Assembly: GCA_038277395.1 (NCBI GenBank)
Contig: CM076190.1
Span: forward strand, 231,604,082 to 231,668,081
Direction: 5' to 3'
Length of the DNA: 64,000 nt
From: Dryocosmus kuriphilus
Lineage: Eukaryota > Arthropoda > Insecta > Hymenoptera > Cynipidae
Shown: positions 32,700-43,967 of the stretch, one piece after another
How positions within the stretch are numbered: the first letter of the stretch is position 1
How the letters are laid out: each line of letters opens with the position of its first letter
The notes under the pieces: generated by a model
Databases searched by the model: none
The model's input: the letters and a program-made list of their open reading frames with translations, nothing else
Told to the model about the DNA's origin: nothing
Position numbers and translations under genes: made by a program

Positions 32700-34335
32700 T
32701 GTAACATTTTCCATTTATTCCCGGGGACCCTTATACTAATAATGTTAGTTACTTATAATATACGTATGTAGCATTTCAAATATCTCCCAATAATACGGAT
32801 TATTATTGAGAAGGTAATTCAATTTGCGTTACTGTGCCTCCTTCCAACAACTCGAAATCAACAATATATATGTTGTCCCAAGCGTGGGTAGGGCGTTAAA
32901 ACTAATTCTAAACATATCACTAATAATCCAAACCACTGAGATACCCTAGAACCCGAATTTCAAAATTCTAATTTTTAATTCCACTCTAAACAAGAATTGC
33001 AAAATGCTAACGGTAGTGAGTGCACTCAAGGGAGAGATGATTGCGAGTATTTTTATTTTAATAATTATTCTAATTTATGTCTCCGATTCTAGGAGTTAAA
33101 ATCACTTAGTTATTCAAACATTCCATGGACCCATCACCATCAAATTTTTTTGAACTTCTTAGCTCAATCCTTCCTGCACAACTAGGTCTCTTAGGAGAAG
33201 GGCATAAAGTCGTTACTGGAAGGGAATGACCTCTAATAATGCATGCACTGCCTCGATCCCACATCAAGAGAAAACCCTTTATTAATCATCAAAGTCTTCC
33301 CAGCACAATTAGGTCTTTCTCCAATTTTATGGAAATAAGCATAGAATCGTTACTGAGAAGATCTAATTCCTAGTTGTTCATGCATCTTATCTATACATAA
33401 AATAAAAAAAAACACTTTTTCAGAAAGTATGGGATTCTCCCTGCACAATGAGGTCCCTTCTCTTTGATCGGCATAAAATCGTTACAGGGAGAATTATTTA
33501 CCTTGGTTTCACTTATTGAATTTATAAGCCATTTAGAAAAATCTTCATTCACTAATCGAGTTATCCCTGCACAATGAGGTCCCCTCTTTCGAATGGGCAT
33601 AAGATCGTTTCAGAGATAACTCGATTTCCTTAGATTTGTATTTCGCGCTTATGTGTCAATTAAAGAAATCATCGGATCTAGTAATCAAATAGTCCCTGCA
33701 CAATGAGGTCCGTCTGTCTAATGGGCATAAAATCGTTATAGGGAGATTCGATTTCCTTCAGATATACACTTTAATTGAATCATATTAAACTTCTTTTTCC
33801 AACTCACGATTTCCTTTAGGCCGGCAGACTGAATTCACTAGGGGTCTTACCCGTAGTGAGCATATAAGTAATCCCTAAGATGGAGTATAATCACGTTTTT
33901 ACCACACCAATATTTAGCGTCCCTTTTTGAGGAGACAGGAGAGTCTGACCAGGCAGGTCTTCTCTCCTGGGCTTACCAGAATCAAGTGAAGTCTGAATGT
34001 CTTCGAGTCCAAGTGTATACCACGGAATCCGCGGATCCAGGCTAGACTCCCACCCCATTATCATTGCGTGCGCATTCCTCAATCGTTCGATATACCTATA
34101 TTCATCGATAGATATATTATTCGCTATAATATCTCTTCAAATTAGGAATACGTCATCCTCTCATGGGCGCACTTAGCACGATTCCACCCGTTCCTTACCA
34201 CTTTTGCGATGTGTAGATTTTGTTCTGAGTATAACGGCTTACAATTATGTCAATATTACGGACTGCTTCACCATCTCTTTCCGAAATTCTAGCTGGATTC
34301 TTAATCTCGTGGTCTTCTTTTGCGTTTTTTGATCA
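32700..34335 (-). repeat. ~1.64-kb LTR with five tandem hairpin modules
   Basis: Bounded by TGTAACA at 32700 and TGATCA at 34335 (plus strand). The inner edge is followed by a candidate primer site and the gag at 32332; the outer edge falls inside the Transib frame at 34336. It matches 14229-15360. Five modules with a shared core GCACAATGAGGTCC…CATAAAATCGTTACAG start near 33167, 33294, 33434, 33554 and 33684, each enclosed by complementary arms. The outer boundary is inferred from the Transib break and from the alignment with the second copy. Confidence 0.7.
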
Positions 34336-35681
34336 TTGGTGCTCGCTTGCTATTTGAAAAAATGTAAGCGATAAGCAATATTGAGGATCAGAACCATGAA
34401 ACGTATTTTAGCGTGGAGTGGTGAAAGACCAAGCTCATAATCTTTCTCAAGAACATCTTTTTTCAACACTCGATTCAGATCATTCATTTCTGAAGGTTTC
34501 GCTTTGCACAAATGGCATGTTGCTGCACTTGGCGTTTCTGTGGGATTTTGGGCTACTTTACCATCCAGCATAGTCAATAGCATCTCATGATCAACCTTGC
34601 ACCTAAATTTGCCAATTGTGATTTTAGTCAGCGAAAGTTGTTTCATTTCCTCTTTTATACGGCCGATCTCAGATCTCGTCAATTCGGGAGTCTCTTTGGC
34701 AAATTGAAATGCTATCGGTGTGCAGAATTTGGTAGATCCCGGGTGAGGGTTCTTAAAAATCACTTCAGTTTCAGAATCCAACAAAATGGGTACCATCGAG
34801 ACCATGAAAATACTCTCATCAGACTGCATGTCATCCGCGAGATTTTGTTTGTGAACACTTTGGTCTGATGCCCCATCACAACCGTATTTTAGGTGTAGTG
34901 TCAGAGACTTGACGTTTTTCTCTATTATGGAACTCTTGATTGTAGGAATCTCTGTCAAACGTTTTGCCGTATGATCCAGCAGTTCTTGTAACTTAATAGA
35001 GACCCCCTGACCAGTAATAGTAAGTGCTGAATCGGGAGGATAAAATCGCTTCCTTGCATCGAGAAAATTTTTATACGGGAAAAAAATGTCTGCATTTTTG
35101 ACTTTCGCTTTGTAGCGAATTATTTCATACTGATGCTTAGAAAGCTTTGCATCTTCAATTAATGCAATAGCTTCGTCATCAGAGAATCTGATGATGCTCT
35201 CCTCAATCTCATTTTTACCTGCATCGTTCAAAAGTCGAGCTATTTTGTTCGCTAATTTTGTGTTTCCAGCAGCTCTCAGATTTCTAAGAAAGGCTAGTTG
35301 AATCTCAAGTTCAGAATAGCATTCCTGAATTTCTTGAAGGTTCCTTCTTTTCGTGGACGTAGAGCTGCCTGAAAAATCTTCATTAGAACGTCTACCGATC
35401 TTTGGTGTAGTTAAAGCAACAGTGAATTTCGAGAGGAGCCATTTGCCGTACCTGCGCTTGAGCCTTTCTTTTTCGTAAAAAGAAGATTTCCAATTTTTTT
35501 TGAATGTAGGGATAAAGTACTGTAATAGTTTGTCAGTAACTAATTTCATTTCGTTATCATCGACTGGATAATTTTCCCGGATGTAATTCTAAAGCATTAC
35601 AGATAAATCAGTGTCGTTCATTTTGTGATTTTTCCTTGCAATATCACACAAGCTCTCTATTGGTACCTCCAGAGAACTCAT
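34336..35681 (-). pseudogene. Transib transposase (RAG1-core relative), copy 1, C-terminus missing
   Basis: Starts at 35681 (MSSLEVPIESLCDIA), with one TAG at 35591, then open for ~400 codons to 34350. Diagnostic Transib blocks: LKYGCDGASDQSVHKQ with the first catalytic Asp (RAG1 D600 equivalent, near 34875), NPHPGSTKFCTPIAFQF (near 34720), DHEMLLTMLDGKVAQNPT with the second Asp (near 34565), the zinc-binding CHLCKAKPSEMNDL (near 34500), and LSPLHAKIRFM (near 34400). A TAG at 34350 precedes the LTR edge. The domain with the third catalytic residue (Glu) is absent. Family function: cut-and-paste transposition by hairpin-forming DDE chemistry. Confidence 0.88.
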
Positions 35682-36289
35682 CTTAACGCGTAAATTAAAA
35701 TAAATAAAATAACAATTTTAAAAATAATGAAAAAAATGAACGAAGAAATTTCGTGATACTTAAAACCTATGGAAAAGGAAATTAAAGAAGCAAAAAAAAA
35801 AATAGTTGATATCTCTGAACTTCAGGAGATAAAACAACATGTCGTGAGTGACAAATAATTTTGTGATATAAGTGTCAACTTCCTACATCAACTTAAATAT
35901 AAGAATATGAATATTCAATATCATCAGAACATTATTTCCAGTTAACAGAACAGAATGAATATCTTTGCGAGATTCTCTTGTTCTCTACTCGAGGATTCAA
36001 TACAAAATGTCTGAACGTTCAGCTGTTTCCTCTCGTTGAACAAGAACCACGCATGCGCATATAACGTGTGTTGCCATCTGGTGGCGCCAGGCAAAATATC
36101 TTATATAATGGTAATATGGCGGCGAATTTAAATCAAAAAATGATAGGAAAATAAGAAATTGAAAGGAAGGACGATCTTACTCTACACTGGAATGTCCAAA
36201 CCATGGATTTGTTGATTCATATTTATATTATTCGTTGATGAAGTTAACGGGTTATATCATTTAATAAGACTTGAAGACAATCAGAAAAA
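35682..36289. other. 5' noncoding part of Transib copy 1
   Basis: AT-rich, no gene. It contains a GC-richer segment with CACGCATGCGCAT near 36050. Confidence 0.4.
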
Positions 36290-36950
36290 GATTCGGTTCG
36301 TTTTTACCATAAACTGTTCAAATCAGGCATTTACTTATATTATTTGTTGATAAAGTTAAAAAATGATATCCGATGACAAAAATATATCAATTTGCATCAC
36401 AGGTAATGAGATTCGAGATAATCGAAAGAAAATTCGGTTTGTTTCTGCCTAAAACTGTTTAGATCATGCATTTGTTTATAATAATTGTTGATAATATTAA
36501 CAAATTATTTCAGATGACAAAAATACATCAATGTGTATCACAGCCAATGAGATTCGAGGGCAATCGGAAGAAAATTCGGTTTGTTTCTGCCTAAAACTGT
36601 TCAGGTCATGCATTTCTTTATAATAACTGTTGATAAATTAAACAAATTATTTTAGGTGACAATAATACATCAATGTGTATGACTGGCAATGAGATTCGAG
36701 GATACTCGGAAGAAAATTCGGTTTGTTTCTGCCTAAAACTGTTCAGGTCATGCATTTCTTTATAATAACTGTTGATAAATTAAACAAATTATTTTAGGTG
36801 ACAATAATACATCAATGTGTATGACTGGCAATGAGATTCGAGGATACTCGGAAGAAAATACGGTTTGTTTCTGCCTAAAACTGTTCAAATCATGCATTTG
36901 TTTATATTATTTGTTGTTAAAGTTAACAAATGATATCGGACATCACATTT
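36290..36950. repeat. ~142-bp tandem repeat, about 4.5 copies
   Basis: The block TTCGGTTTGTTTCTGCCTAA starts near 36433, 36576, 36718 and 36860, with an older copy at 36292. Two adjacent units (about 36590-36860) are almost identical. It lies between the Transib copy 1 end and its transposase. Confidence 0.88.
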
Positions 36951-37357
36951 TCATGATCACATGTCACCTCGTTGCTCAGAGCGAGCGATTTCGATCCATA
37001 AATATACTTCACAAAAACATAATCCATCATACTGGCTCTTTGTTGCAAATATTTGCTTATAACAAATAACTTGACATAACAACAAATTTTTTTTTTTTCA
37101 CTAACCCTTGCGCATCGAACCTGAGGCCTGATGCCCCTAAAAAAAATTTTTACAGAGAATTAAAAAAAAAATTTTGTAAATCAACATTTTTCTCCATGTT
37201 TGCATTTCTATATAAATTAAAAAAAAAAAAAATTCAAAAATCGGCCTCGACATGTTTCTTAAGAATTTAATGCTGAATTTTTTGAAAAAAAAAGTTGGAA
37301 ATCGATGAAGAATTGCGAGCTACTGATTATTTTGAACATCGTTTTTCCATTTCGCCC

Positions 37358-37369
37358 CACTGTGCGTCG
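37358..37369 (-). repeat. Transib copy 1 end and target site
   Basis: CACTGTG at 37358-37364 on the plus strand is the heptamer CACAGTG on the minus strand, followed outward by CGTCG. Confidence 0.65.
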
Positions 37370-37953
37370 CGAGGACGCGATGTTGGTCAGCACAGCCGAC
37401 TGTTAACTCTGAACTTCGGCCAGCGTCGATAACACGTCCCAAAATCGGTGATTTCATCCCCATCTGGCGAAATTCTCGATGAGAAGAGGTGATGGCTAAG
37501 GGAACAAAGTACGAGAGGGCAGTCTTGTCCGAACTGCTCTACCGCTTGTATGGTTGATGAACGCTAGGCATTTTGATTTAAATCTTTATTCGGAATATAC
37601 GCTTTTGAAACATATTGAAAACACTTACTAATTTCATCTCCCCCCATTGTAGTGTACGTTATTTTACATAAATCCAAACCTGTTGCTTTAAATCTCTATA
37701 CGTGTATGGCACAATATGTTACTGATGTTTCACTTCAAATGTCTTTCCTTCCGTTCTTTTTTATAAAAAATATATTATTTCTCTAATTTTTTGTAAAACC
37801 TTACATATGCTCCAGCAAAACTTGTATGTCACCCTGAAACAATTATACTATATTACAATCGTGCCACATGTTTCCTTCTACTGCGCAGTTATGTGCTTAC
37901 CGAAGAAATACTTTTATTAATTCATATCACAAATAGTTTGTTGGTAATTATAT
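37370..37953. other. AT-rich DNA, no gene
   Basis: GC-richer to about 37560, then AT-rich. Nothing recognised. Confidence 0.4.
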
Positions 37954-38342
37954 TTTTCACAACTCGAGTATCGAAAAGTCGATTTTCGACGTCTGCAGAG
38001 CATGGCGAATTTGGCCGATTACACGTTGCTTCCTCAAGAGTGAGGAAAGCAATCTCGGGTCACATTACTCAACCCAAATGAGTGAGGAAAAAGGATCGGG
38101 TGTTTTCGTGTCAAATCGTACCATATCGATGTACGATTCTCGAGCGCTCGTTTGTTCGTAACTACGTTCACACCAATTTACACATTCAAAATGGCGTCTA
38201 CATCAAAACACAGAGACGAAATGTTCGGTGATTCGGTGAAGAGGAGGACTATCTTATTTTATAGAAACAGGTATCGTTTCGTATTCTCGCTCATGCTCTT
38301 CATACGTCGAAAACCGACTTTTCGATACACTCGTTGTGAAAA
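37954..38342. mobile_element. MITE-like element with ~44-bp terminal inverted repeats
   Basis: TTTTCACAACTCGAGTATCG and onward (37954-37997) recurs inverted at 38300-38342. Both arms contain TCGAAAAGTC and TTTTCGACG. No coding capacity. Target duplication not resolved. Confidence 0.7.
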
Positions 38343-38348
38343 GTAAAA

Positions 38349-38483
38349 TGCACAACTCGATGAGAACCTACATATTTACCAGGGACCTGAAGTTGACGGC
38401 CGAAGGCCATATGATTCATCCGGCTTTCCGCCGTCAACTTCAGGTCCCTGGCAAATCTGTCAATTCTCAACTTGTTGTGCAAT
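38349..38483. mobile_element. Foldback element with ~60-bp arms
   Basis: The core arms at 38375-38400 and 38430-38455 match at 25 of 26 bases (CCAGGGACCTGAAGTTGACG). The arms continue outward less perfectly to TGCACAAC / GTTGTGCA. Loop about 29 bp. It sits seven bases from the previous MITE. Confidence 0.75.
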
Positions 38484-40086
38484 GTACTATTACCATGTTC
38501 TATTAAAAAAGTATTTAAATCCAGAGAGCTGGCGGTAAATTCGTAAACGTGTGTGTAATATATACTCGTATGTTACAATAATTACACTTCACATGTCTTT
38601 CCCTCCGTCATTTTTTATGCTAAATATATTATATCTCTAATTTTTTGAAGGACTTTACATATATCCCATTCAAATTTGTATTTCACTTTGAAACAATTAC
38701 ACCATATGTTACGATCCTTGTGTGTGTTTAGTCTTATTGTTTCTTGACAAACTATCGCTGGTATAAAAATCGTGTTTTTGCTTGGAAATTCAACTGTTTG
38801 GCTAAAAATACATTTTTTTCAATTCATATTTTTTGCGTGAACATTGAACTAGTTTGTTAAAGATTGGTCTTTTTTAGTTTTACAATAAACTGTTACATTA
38901 AAAAATTATTTTTTTTCTTGAGAATGTAATAATTTATGATTATAAATCAACTTGCTTGTTTTAAAGTGTTATATTAAATATTAATGTTAAAAGTTCAAGC
39001 TTTTTTTTTACTTAATGCTCTTTTTCAAAACTTTGTTTTCCATTTATAAATTTACCACATTTTGGAAATTCCACAATTTTATTAGCAAGCTATCTGTTGC
39101 TTAAAAATGATGCTCTTTAGTTGAAATAAACTCTCTGGCTAAAAATCCATTTTCTTTCAATTCATATTTCTCGTGCAGGAATGAAAATATTTTATTAAAA
39201 TTTGGTCTTTTTCATGTCAACACTAAACTGTTCCATTAAAAAATTGCACGAATTCCATTCAATTTCTACTTTTTTGGAGATTAATCATTTACCTTTCTTT
39301 ATTTAAAATTCAAATATTTTGATAAAAAATCTAAATATTTTTGTTGAAAGTTATAATTTTGTGGTTGAACATTCAACTATTTTTGGTTCAAAATTTAGCT
39401 GTTACATATTTGGCTGAAGTTTTTTTAATTTTCGGTTAAAAATTCAACTATTATGTTTTTTGGCAAATTCATTGTTTTCGGTTGAAAATTGCATGATAAT
39501 TTGAATGTGCATCCTTTTTGTTTAAAAATTAATATATTATTTTTTTTCGAGGTTATATTAAGCTCGATTCATTACGTTTTACATGATTTCATAAAAAATA
39601 TAACTTTTTGGTGACTGTCACCTAACATGTCCTAAGATAAACGTCTTTCGCAAATCCGGAACAGAAGTAGTCTTTTTGTGGTTAGACTGCTAAAAAAGGG
39701 ATACGGGACTCTATACCACAACCTCAAATTATAGAAACCTGTACGTTTTTCTAAAGGAACTGAATATTTTGTTTCTAAATTGAATGAAACTTATTCATTA
39801 AATTTCTAAAGAAGATCGTGTAACTCTTGGAAATGTCTTAAAATCTTTTGAAATATTTGTCCAAAGTAAAGTTTAATCAAAAAACACAATTTTGTAACAT
39901 ATTTTTAACTTTACTGAAATAATATGAGGCCTTGTTTCGAAAATTCTAATTTGACAACTTCACCTCCACTAATGACACGTATTTCGAAGTCATTGCTTCA
40001 TAATCTAAAAATAAGAATTACTAACAACCTATTTACCTTACATTATTCACTTTGTTGAACGTGATTTACAAAGACTGAACAAAAAC
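38484..40086. repeat. AT-rich interspersed repeat related to 57977-62540
   Basis: Many short TTGGTTGAAAATTCAACT-like pieces. 39614-39760 tracks 60530-60680 and 61730-61870 (CCTAANATGTC, CTTTCGCAAATC, AACCTCAAATTAT, TTGTACGTTTTTCTAAA). No coding sequence. Confidence 0.6.
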
Positions 40087-40437
40087 TTAAAATCGAATGA
40101 ACTTACCTTAATTGAAGTTCGTTTGTAATTATGTGAGAGTCCCGTTCTTAGAAATTACATCGTAGTATAGCTACTTCATCTAGATCTAACCACAAGTTTA
40201 GAGAATAAATTTGAAAAAACCGCGGCTTCCTGCGCCTTACTCCTACCATGCGCCCTGGAGGTCCTCTTCGTACAGTTTAAAGCTTTTCCCGAAATTATGG
40301 AAATAAACTCCTTTTTTTTTAGGGTGGGAAGAAAATTCTCAAGAATGAAAAAATGGGAGGGACATAATCATCTCGAACGGGACTCTCAGATAATTAAAAT
40401 CGAACGTCACTTAAAGTAAATCCGTTTGATTTTTAAA
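40087..40437. mobile_element. MITE-like element with ~60-bp inverted ends
   Basis: 40087-40148 (…GAGAGTCCCGTTC at the inner end) is repeated inverted at 40376-40437 (GAACGGGACTCTC…). The 14-bp inner block is perfect; the rest matches at roughly three of four positions. No coding capacity. Confidence 0.6.
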
Positions 40438-40749
40438 TTATATTTGGAGTTTTGTTATTCGAGATTATATCTTAGATGCTTAGAGCGTTGACTTAATCAT
40501 TCAAACTATTGTTTATATTATTAATCGTATTAATTTTCTTCAGAAACTTACACTGAGCTTGATTATATAATATTTGTATCCGGATTTTATCCATATATTA
40601 ATTTTGTTGAGAAAACAGAGCTTCAACAAACGGCTCTTTCCTTGGTTCTATTGATCGTTTGTAAAATTTAGCAAACACCTGCGAACACGCTGACCATCAT
40701 GCCGTGCTTTTTATGATGTTCACTTCCAAACCCCTCGATTACGCGGCTG
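40438..40749. other. AT-rich DNA, no gene
   Basis: Nothing recognised. Confidence 0.45.
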
Positions 40750-40788
40750 CACAGTGGGAAAGGTGATCTTCAAATTTGGCCAAAACTG
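40750..40788 (+). repeat. RSS-like Transib terminus
   Basis: Heptamer CACAGTG (40750-40756), 23 bp, then CCAAAACTG (40780-40788). The heptamer equals the consensus V(D)J recombination-signal heptamer. The nonamer resemblance (consensus ACAAAAACC) is partial. Confidence 0.5.
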
Positions 40789-41451
40789 AAGGTCAAAATT
40801 TGCCTACAAGGAAATCGTTATTGTTTTGCACGTATTTTGTCGTCGATAGAAACAAAATTTCAAGAGCTCTCATTTATAAATAATTTGTCAAGAGTGTATC
40901 CAAATCTTAAACTGGCTTACAATCAACCTCATCAAATTTTGCAAAAAAAATTATTAATTTCTTCAATTTGGTACGAATTTCAATGTTCAAAGTCTTTAAA
41001 GTTCATAAAAATGCTCTTAAATTACCTGTAGGTACTAAATAACTTGTGATATTTTATTAATTATGAATTGAAGAAGAGTTTACATGCACATTTTTCAAGT
41101 TTTCAGTACTGGATATTCTTCAGTTTAAAAATACTGCGATGTACCACGTTTTTTTGAAGTTTTCATGGAATCATTCTTCTCGCTAATTACTGAGGTTTAA
41201 AATTTACTGCTACTGGCTGCTACTTTTGGTTTGGAATGAAGTTATACACATATTTCGGAGCCAATATGAATTTCGTGTTTTTTAAGTGATAGCACATTTA
41301 TATAGATAAATTTTTCAAAAAATTCTCGCCTTCTCCCTGAATTCCACTTCATACCTCTTTTGTTTTTATCCCAGTCATTCTTTTTTTTTTAGAATTACAT
41401 TTCTCAGAGCGATAATAGTTTTGTTAATTGGAGTTTTGTGTCAATGTGAAA

Positions 41452-43545
41452 ATGTTCAGTTTTACGAAACGCGAATTTCTGAACGTTCTTCTTAATCCAC
41501 CTGAACCTGAAACTTAGCAGAATGATATTGACGTGGCCATTGCTTACGTTTTACAAAAAAAGAAATTGCAACTCAGAGATCTTAAAGCCACTCGATTAAA
41601 CAAAAAGAAAACTTGCCTGAGAATTCTCGGATGCAATCGGAATCGAAAGTGGCAGGAAGTAAAAGGAATAGAAAGGAAATTTGAATCTAAAAGTGAAGTG
41701 TGGTTGAATTTGAAGCTTTATATTCCTGACTTGAACATCCGCGAACTCAACTGTATACGTAAAGGCTTCGGTCGTTCAACTTTTTTCTTTAATTTATCAT
41801 ACGAGAGGTCAAAACGTCGAACGGCAGGAGGAATTTTGAATAAAATGGAAATGATCCGATGAAACTTTTAAGTGCCTGTCGTTATGCAGCAAGAACGTCA
41901 GGGGGAAAAGATTTGGCTACAGTTCTCAAAAAGTTTCAAGAGACTCCTCCTGCAAAAATGAGGAAACTGATACAATATTCGGAAGCAGCTGCAAAATTGA
42001 CTCCTGATAAGGTATTATCTTATATGGTAGCTCGATCTCTTTCTAAAGGCGATTACACAAGTATGCTTTGTTTAGTAAAAGATCAAGGTGCAGATATTTT
42101 CCCTGCGTATCCACACGTTAGAGCTGCCAAATGACAAAGCAGACCACCGAAAAAGCTTGTGTCTGTTACGGATAATGAAGCTACAGTCTCACTTCAAGAA
42201 TTACTGAACCATACTGCTAAACGAATTGTCGAATTAAGAAGAGAAATAATTCTTCAATATATCCAGACCGAAAGTTTGACAGAACTGGAAGTAGAGTTGA
42301 TGTGGTTTTGTGGTTTCGATGGAAGCTTAGGACATTCTTTGTATAAGCTGCAATAAAAAAATACGCCTGATTCGGTTATGAATGTTAATAGTTTGTTTAC
42401 CACAACTCTCATTCCATTACGTTTATCAACTTCAACGAATGTAATATTATGGCATAATCGAGCATTAAAATCCGCAACATCCTGTCATCCAATTAAGCTG
42501 CAATTTGTACATGATTCAGCAGATGCTATTATAAAAAAGAAGACAAGAGTTGACAACGAGATTGAGAAATTAGAAGCTTATGAATATTCTTCAGGCATTG
42601 GCAATGTCAAAATAATATTTCATTTCTGTTTATTTATGCCTCTCATAGATGGAAGGGTGTTAAATATTATAACAGAAACAAAATCTATGGAAACTTTTTC
42701 CGTCTGTCATGCAACTCCTTAACATTTCAATATACTATCTAATATAAAGCCTTAACTCTTCTTTCCAAATCCAAAGTCACTGCTATATGGTGTGTGTCCT
42801 CTGCATGCGTGGATACGTCTTTTTTTAAACTTGCTTACATTTCTCTTACAGCTTGGATGTGAAAGCATGGCAAATGAGAAGCACGATGCAAAAGATAATG
42901 TTCGCAAAAAGAAAAAGTGAGATCCGAAGAATAGCCTAAAAATGGATAGATCTAAAGCGGGTAGGAACGGAACCAATCATGATGGCAATACTGCTCACCG
43001 ATCTTTTGAGTACCCTGAATTGCTAAGTGAATGCTTGGGACTAGATCATAAGATACTTTTGAACTTCATGAACGTCTTAATAAAGTTATCCATTCAACTT
43101 TCAATAGTCGATCTTCTTTTTGACAAATTATGCAAATCTCCTGCTGAAATATACAAAAAAAAACTATTCTTGGTACCTACGCATCAAACGATTCACAAGC
43201 TTCTGATACATGGCGCAGACATTGTCAAAAAAAGTTTATTGCTTGCAGGAATACTTGGAGAAGAATCATCTTTGGCGCGCAGTAATCATTACAAGAAGTA
43301 CTGACATGACCACGGCAGACAGGATAGTCGTTTATACAAATTTCTGCGATTTGTTTTATAGGACCATAAACACATCTAACCCAAAAGTTTCTTCTTTTAG
43401 CCTCAAAATAAGAACTCAGGAAAGAAAGCACACACAATTACCTCCAGAAGTGCGAAATTTGCTTGCTGTTCCCAAAGAAGTTCCAATTCCGTGTAATGAA
43501 ATAGATGCAGATACTGACGCTGACAGCGAAGAATCTGAAGAAGGC
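41452..43545 (+). pseudogene. Transib transposase (RAG1-core relative), copy 2, decayed
   Basis: Starts at 41452 (MFSFTKREFLNVLLN) with a TAG at 41515 and further frameshifts. Blocks in order: VSLQELLNHTAKRI (42186), MWFCGFDGSLGHSLYK with the first Asp (42300), LMPLIDGRVLN with the second Asp (42630), GVCPLHAWIRLF (42790), a C-terminal THQTIHKLLIHGADI (43180) and GILGEESSLARSNHY with the third catalytic Glu (43250). The tail is acidic (DADTDADSEESEEG) and is split at 43546 by an LTR. It is more decayed than copy 1 and differs throughout, so the two belong to different Transib families. The catalytic residues survive, but the frame does not. Confidence 0.88.
43542..43545. repeat. Target-site duplication AGGC, left
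   Basis: AGGC directly outside the left LTR, repeated at 52573-52576. A 4-bp duplication fits gypsy integration. Confidence 0.85.
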
Positions 43546-43954
43546 TTTGAGCATGAGAGGGACAAACCGGGGAAGGGGGTGAGGAGGTGGACGCCGAGAG
43601 ATAAAGGTCTACACAATAAAAAGGCGGAGTTATATAAAAGAGATATAATTAAAACTACAAGGATTGGCCAACCTCGGCAACAATATGGATAAGCTATGAT
43701 ATTTCCATGCGTCGTTTCGCAGCAACAATGAACAAGTGGTGGGACCCGACAACAACTCAAACGAGTAGCTGGCTGAAGAGCCGAACGGAGACCAGGCGAG
43801 ACTAAGACTGACTCGGGACTAACTCTGAGAACCAACTGACTGCACGAGCAACGAGAGCTGCCGCCAGCCACACGCACGGGATCCTTCGTGGATTCCCGGG
43901 CGGGCTCGGCAAAGGGTCCTGTCGCTCGGGCAGCCACGCAACATCTATGTTACA
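43546..43954 (-). repeat. 3' LTR (409 bp)
   Basis: On the minus strand it starts TGTAACATAGATG and ends GCATGCTCAAA. The ends are set by the AGGC duplication and by the 2-base spacing to the primer site in the other LTR. Confidence 0.93.
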
Positions 43955-43967
43955 CCCCCCCCCCTTT
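43955..43967 (-). promoter_or_regulatory. Polypurine tract
   Basis: AAAGGGGGGGGGG on the minus strand directly before the 3' LTR; primes plus-strand DNA synthesis in LTR retrotransposons. It overlaps the stop codon of the last accessory frame. Confidence 0.88.

Larger units (their letters stand above)
34336..37364 (-). mobile_element. Transib copy 1, truncated by an LTR
   Basis: The 5' terminus is at 37364: on the minus strand it opens CACAGTGGGGCGAAATGG, and just outside lies CGTCG (37365-37369), which fits the CGNCG target preference of Transib elements. The transposase occupies 34336-35681. The 3' part has been separated by the LTR at 32700-34335 and is not found elsewhere in the window. 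Confidence 0.75.
40750..43545 (+). mobile_element. Transib copy 2, 5' end to near transposase end
   Basis: Opens with CACAGTGGGAAAGG at 40750. The transposase runs from 41452. It is interrupted at 43546 by a 9.0-kb gypsy element with an AGGC duplication; a few in-frame codons resume at 52573. The 3' terminus has not been found; DIRS sequence begins within tens of bases. Confidence 0.75.

Noticed and set aside
43416..43937. 173-codon Cys/Ser-rich minus frame, repeated at 52115-52555
   Set aside because: It lies almost wholly in the LTRs and occurs in both because they are repeats. No start context or family resemblance.
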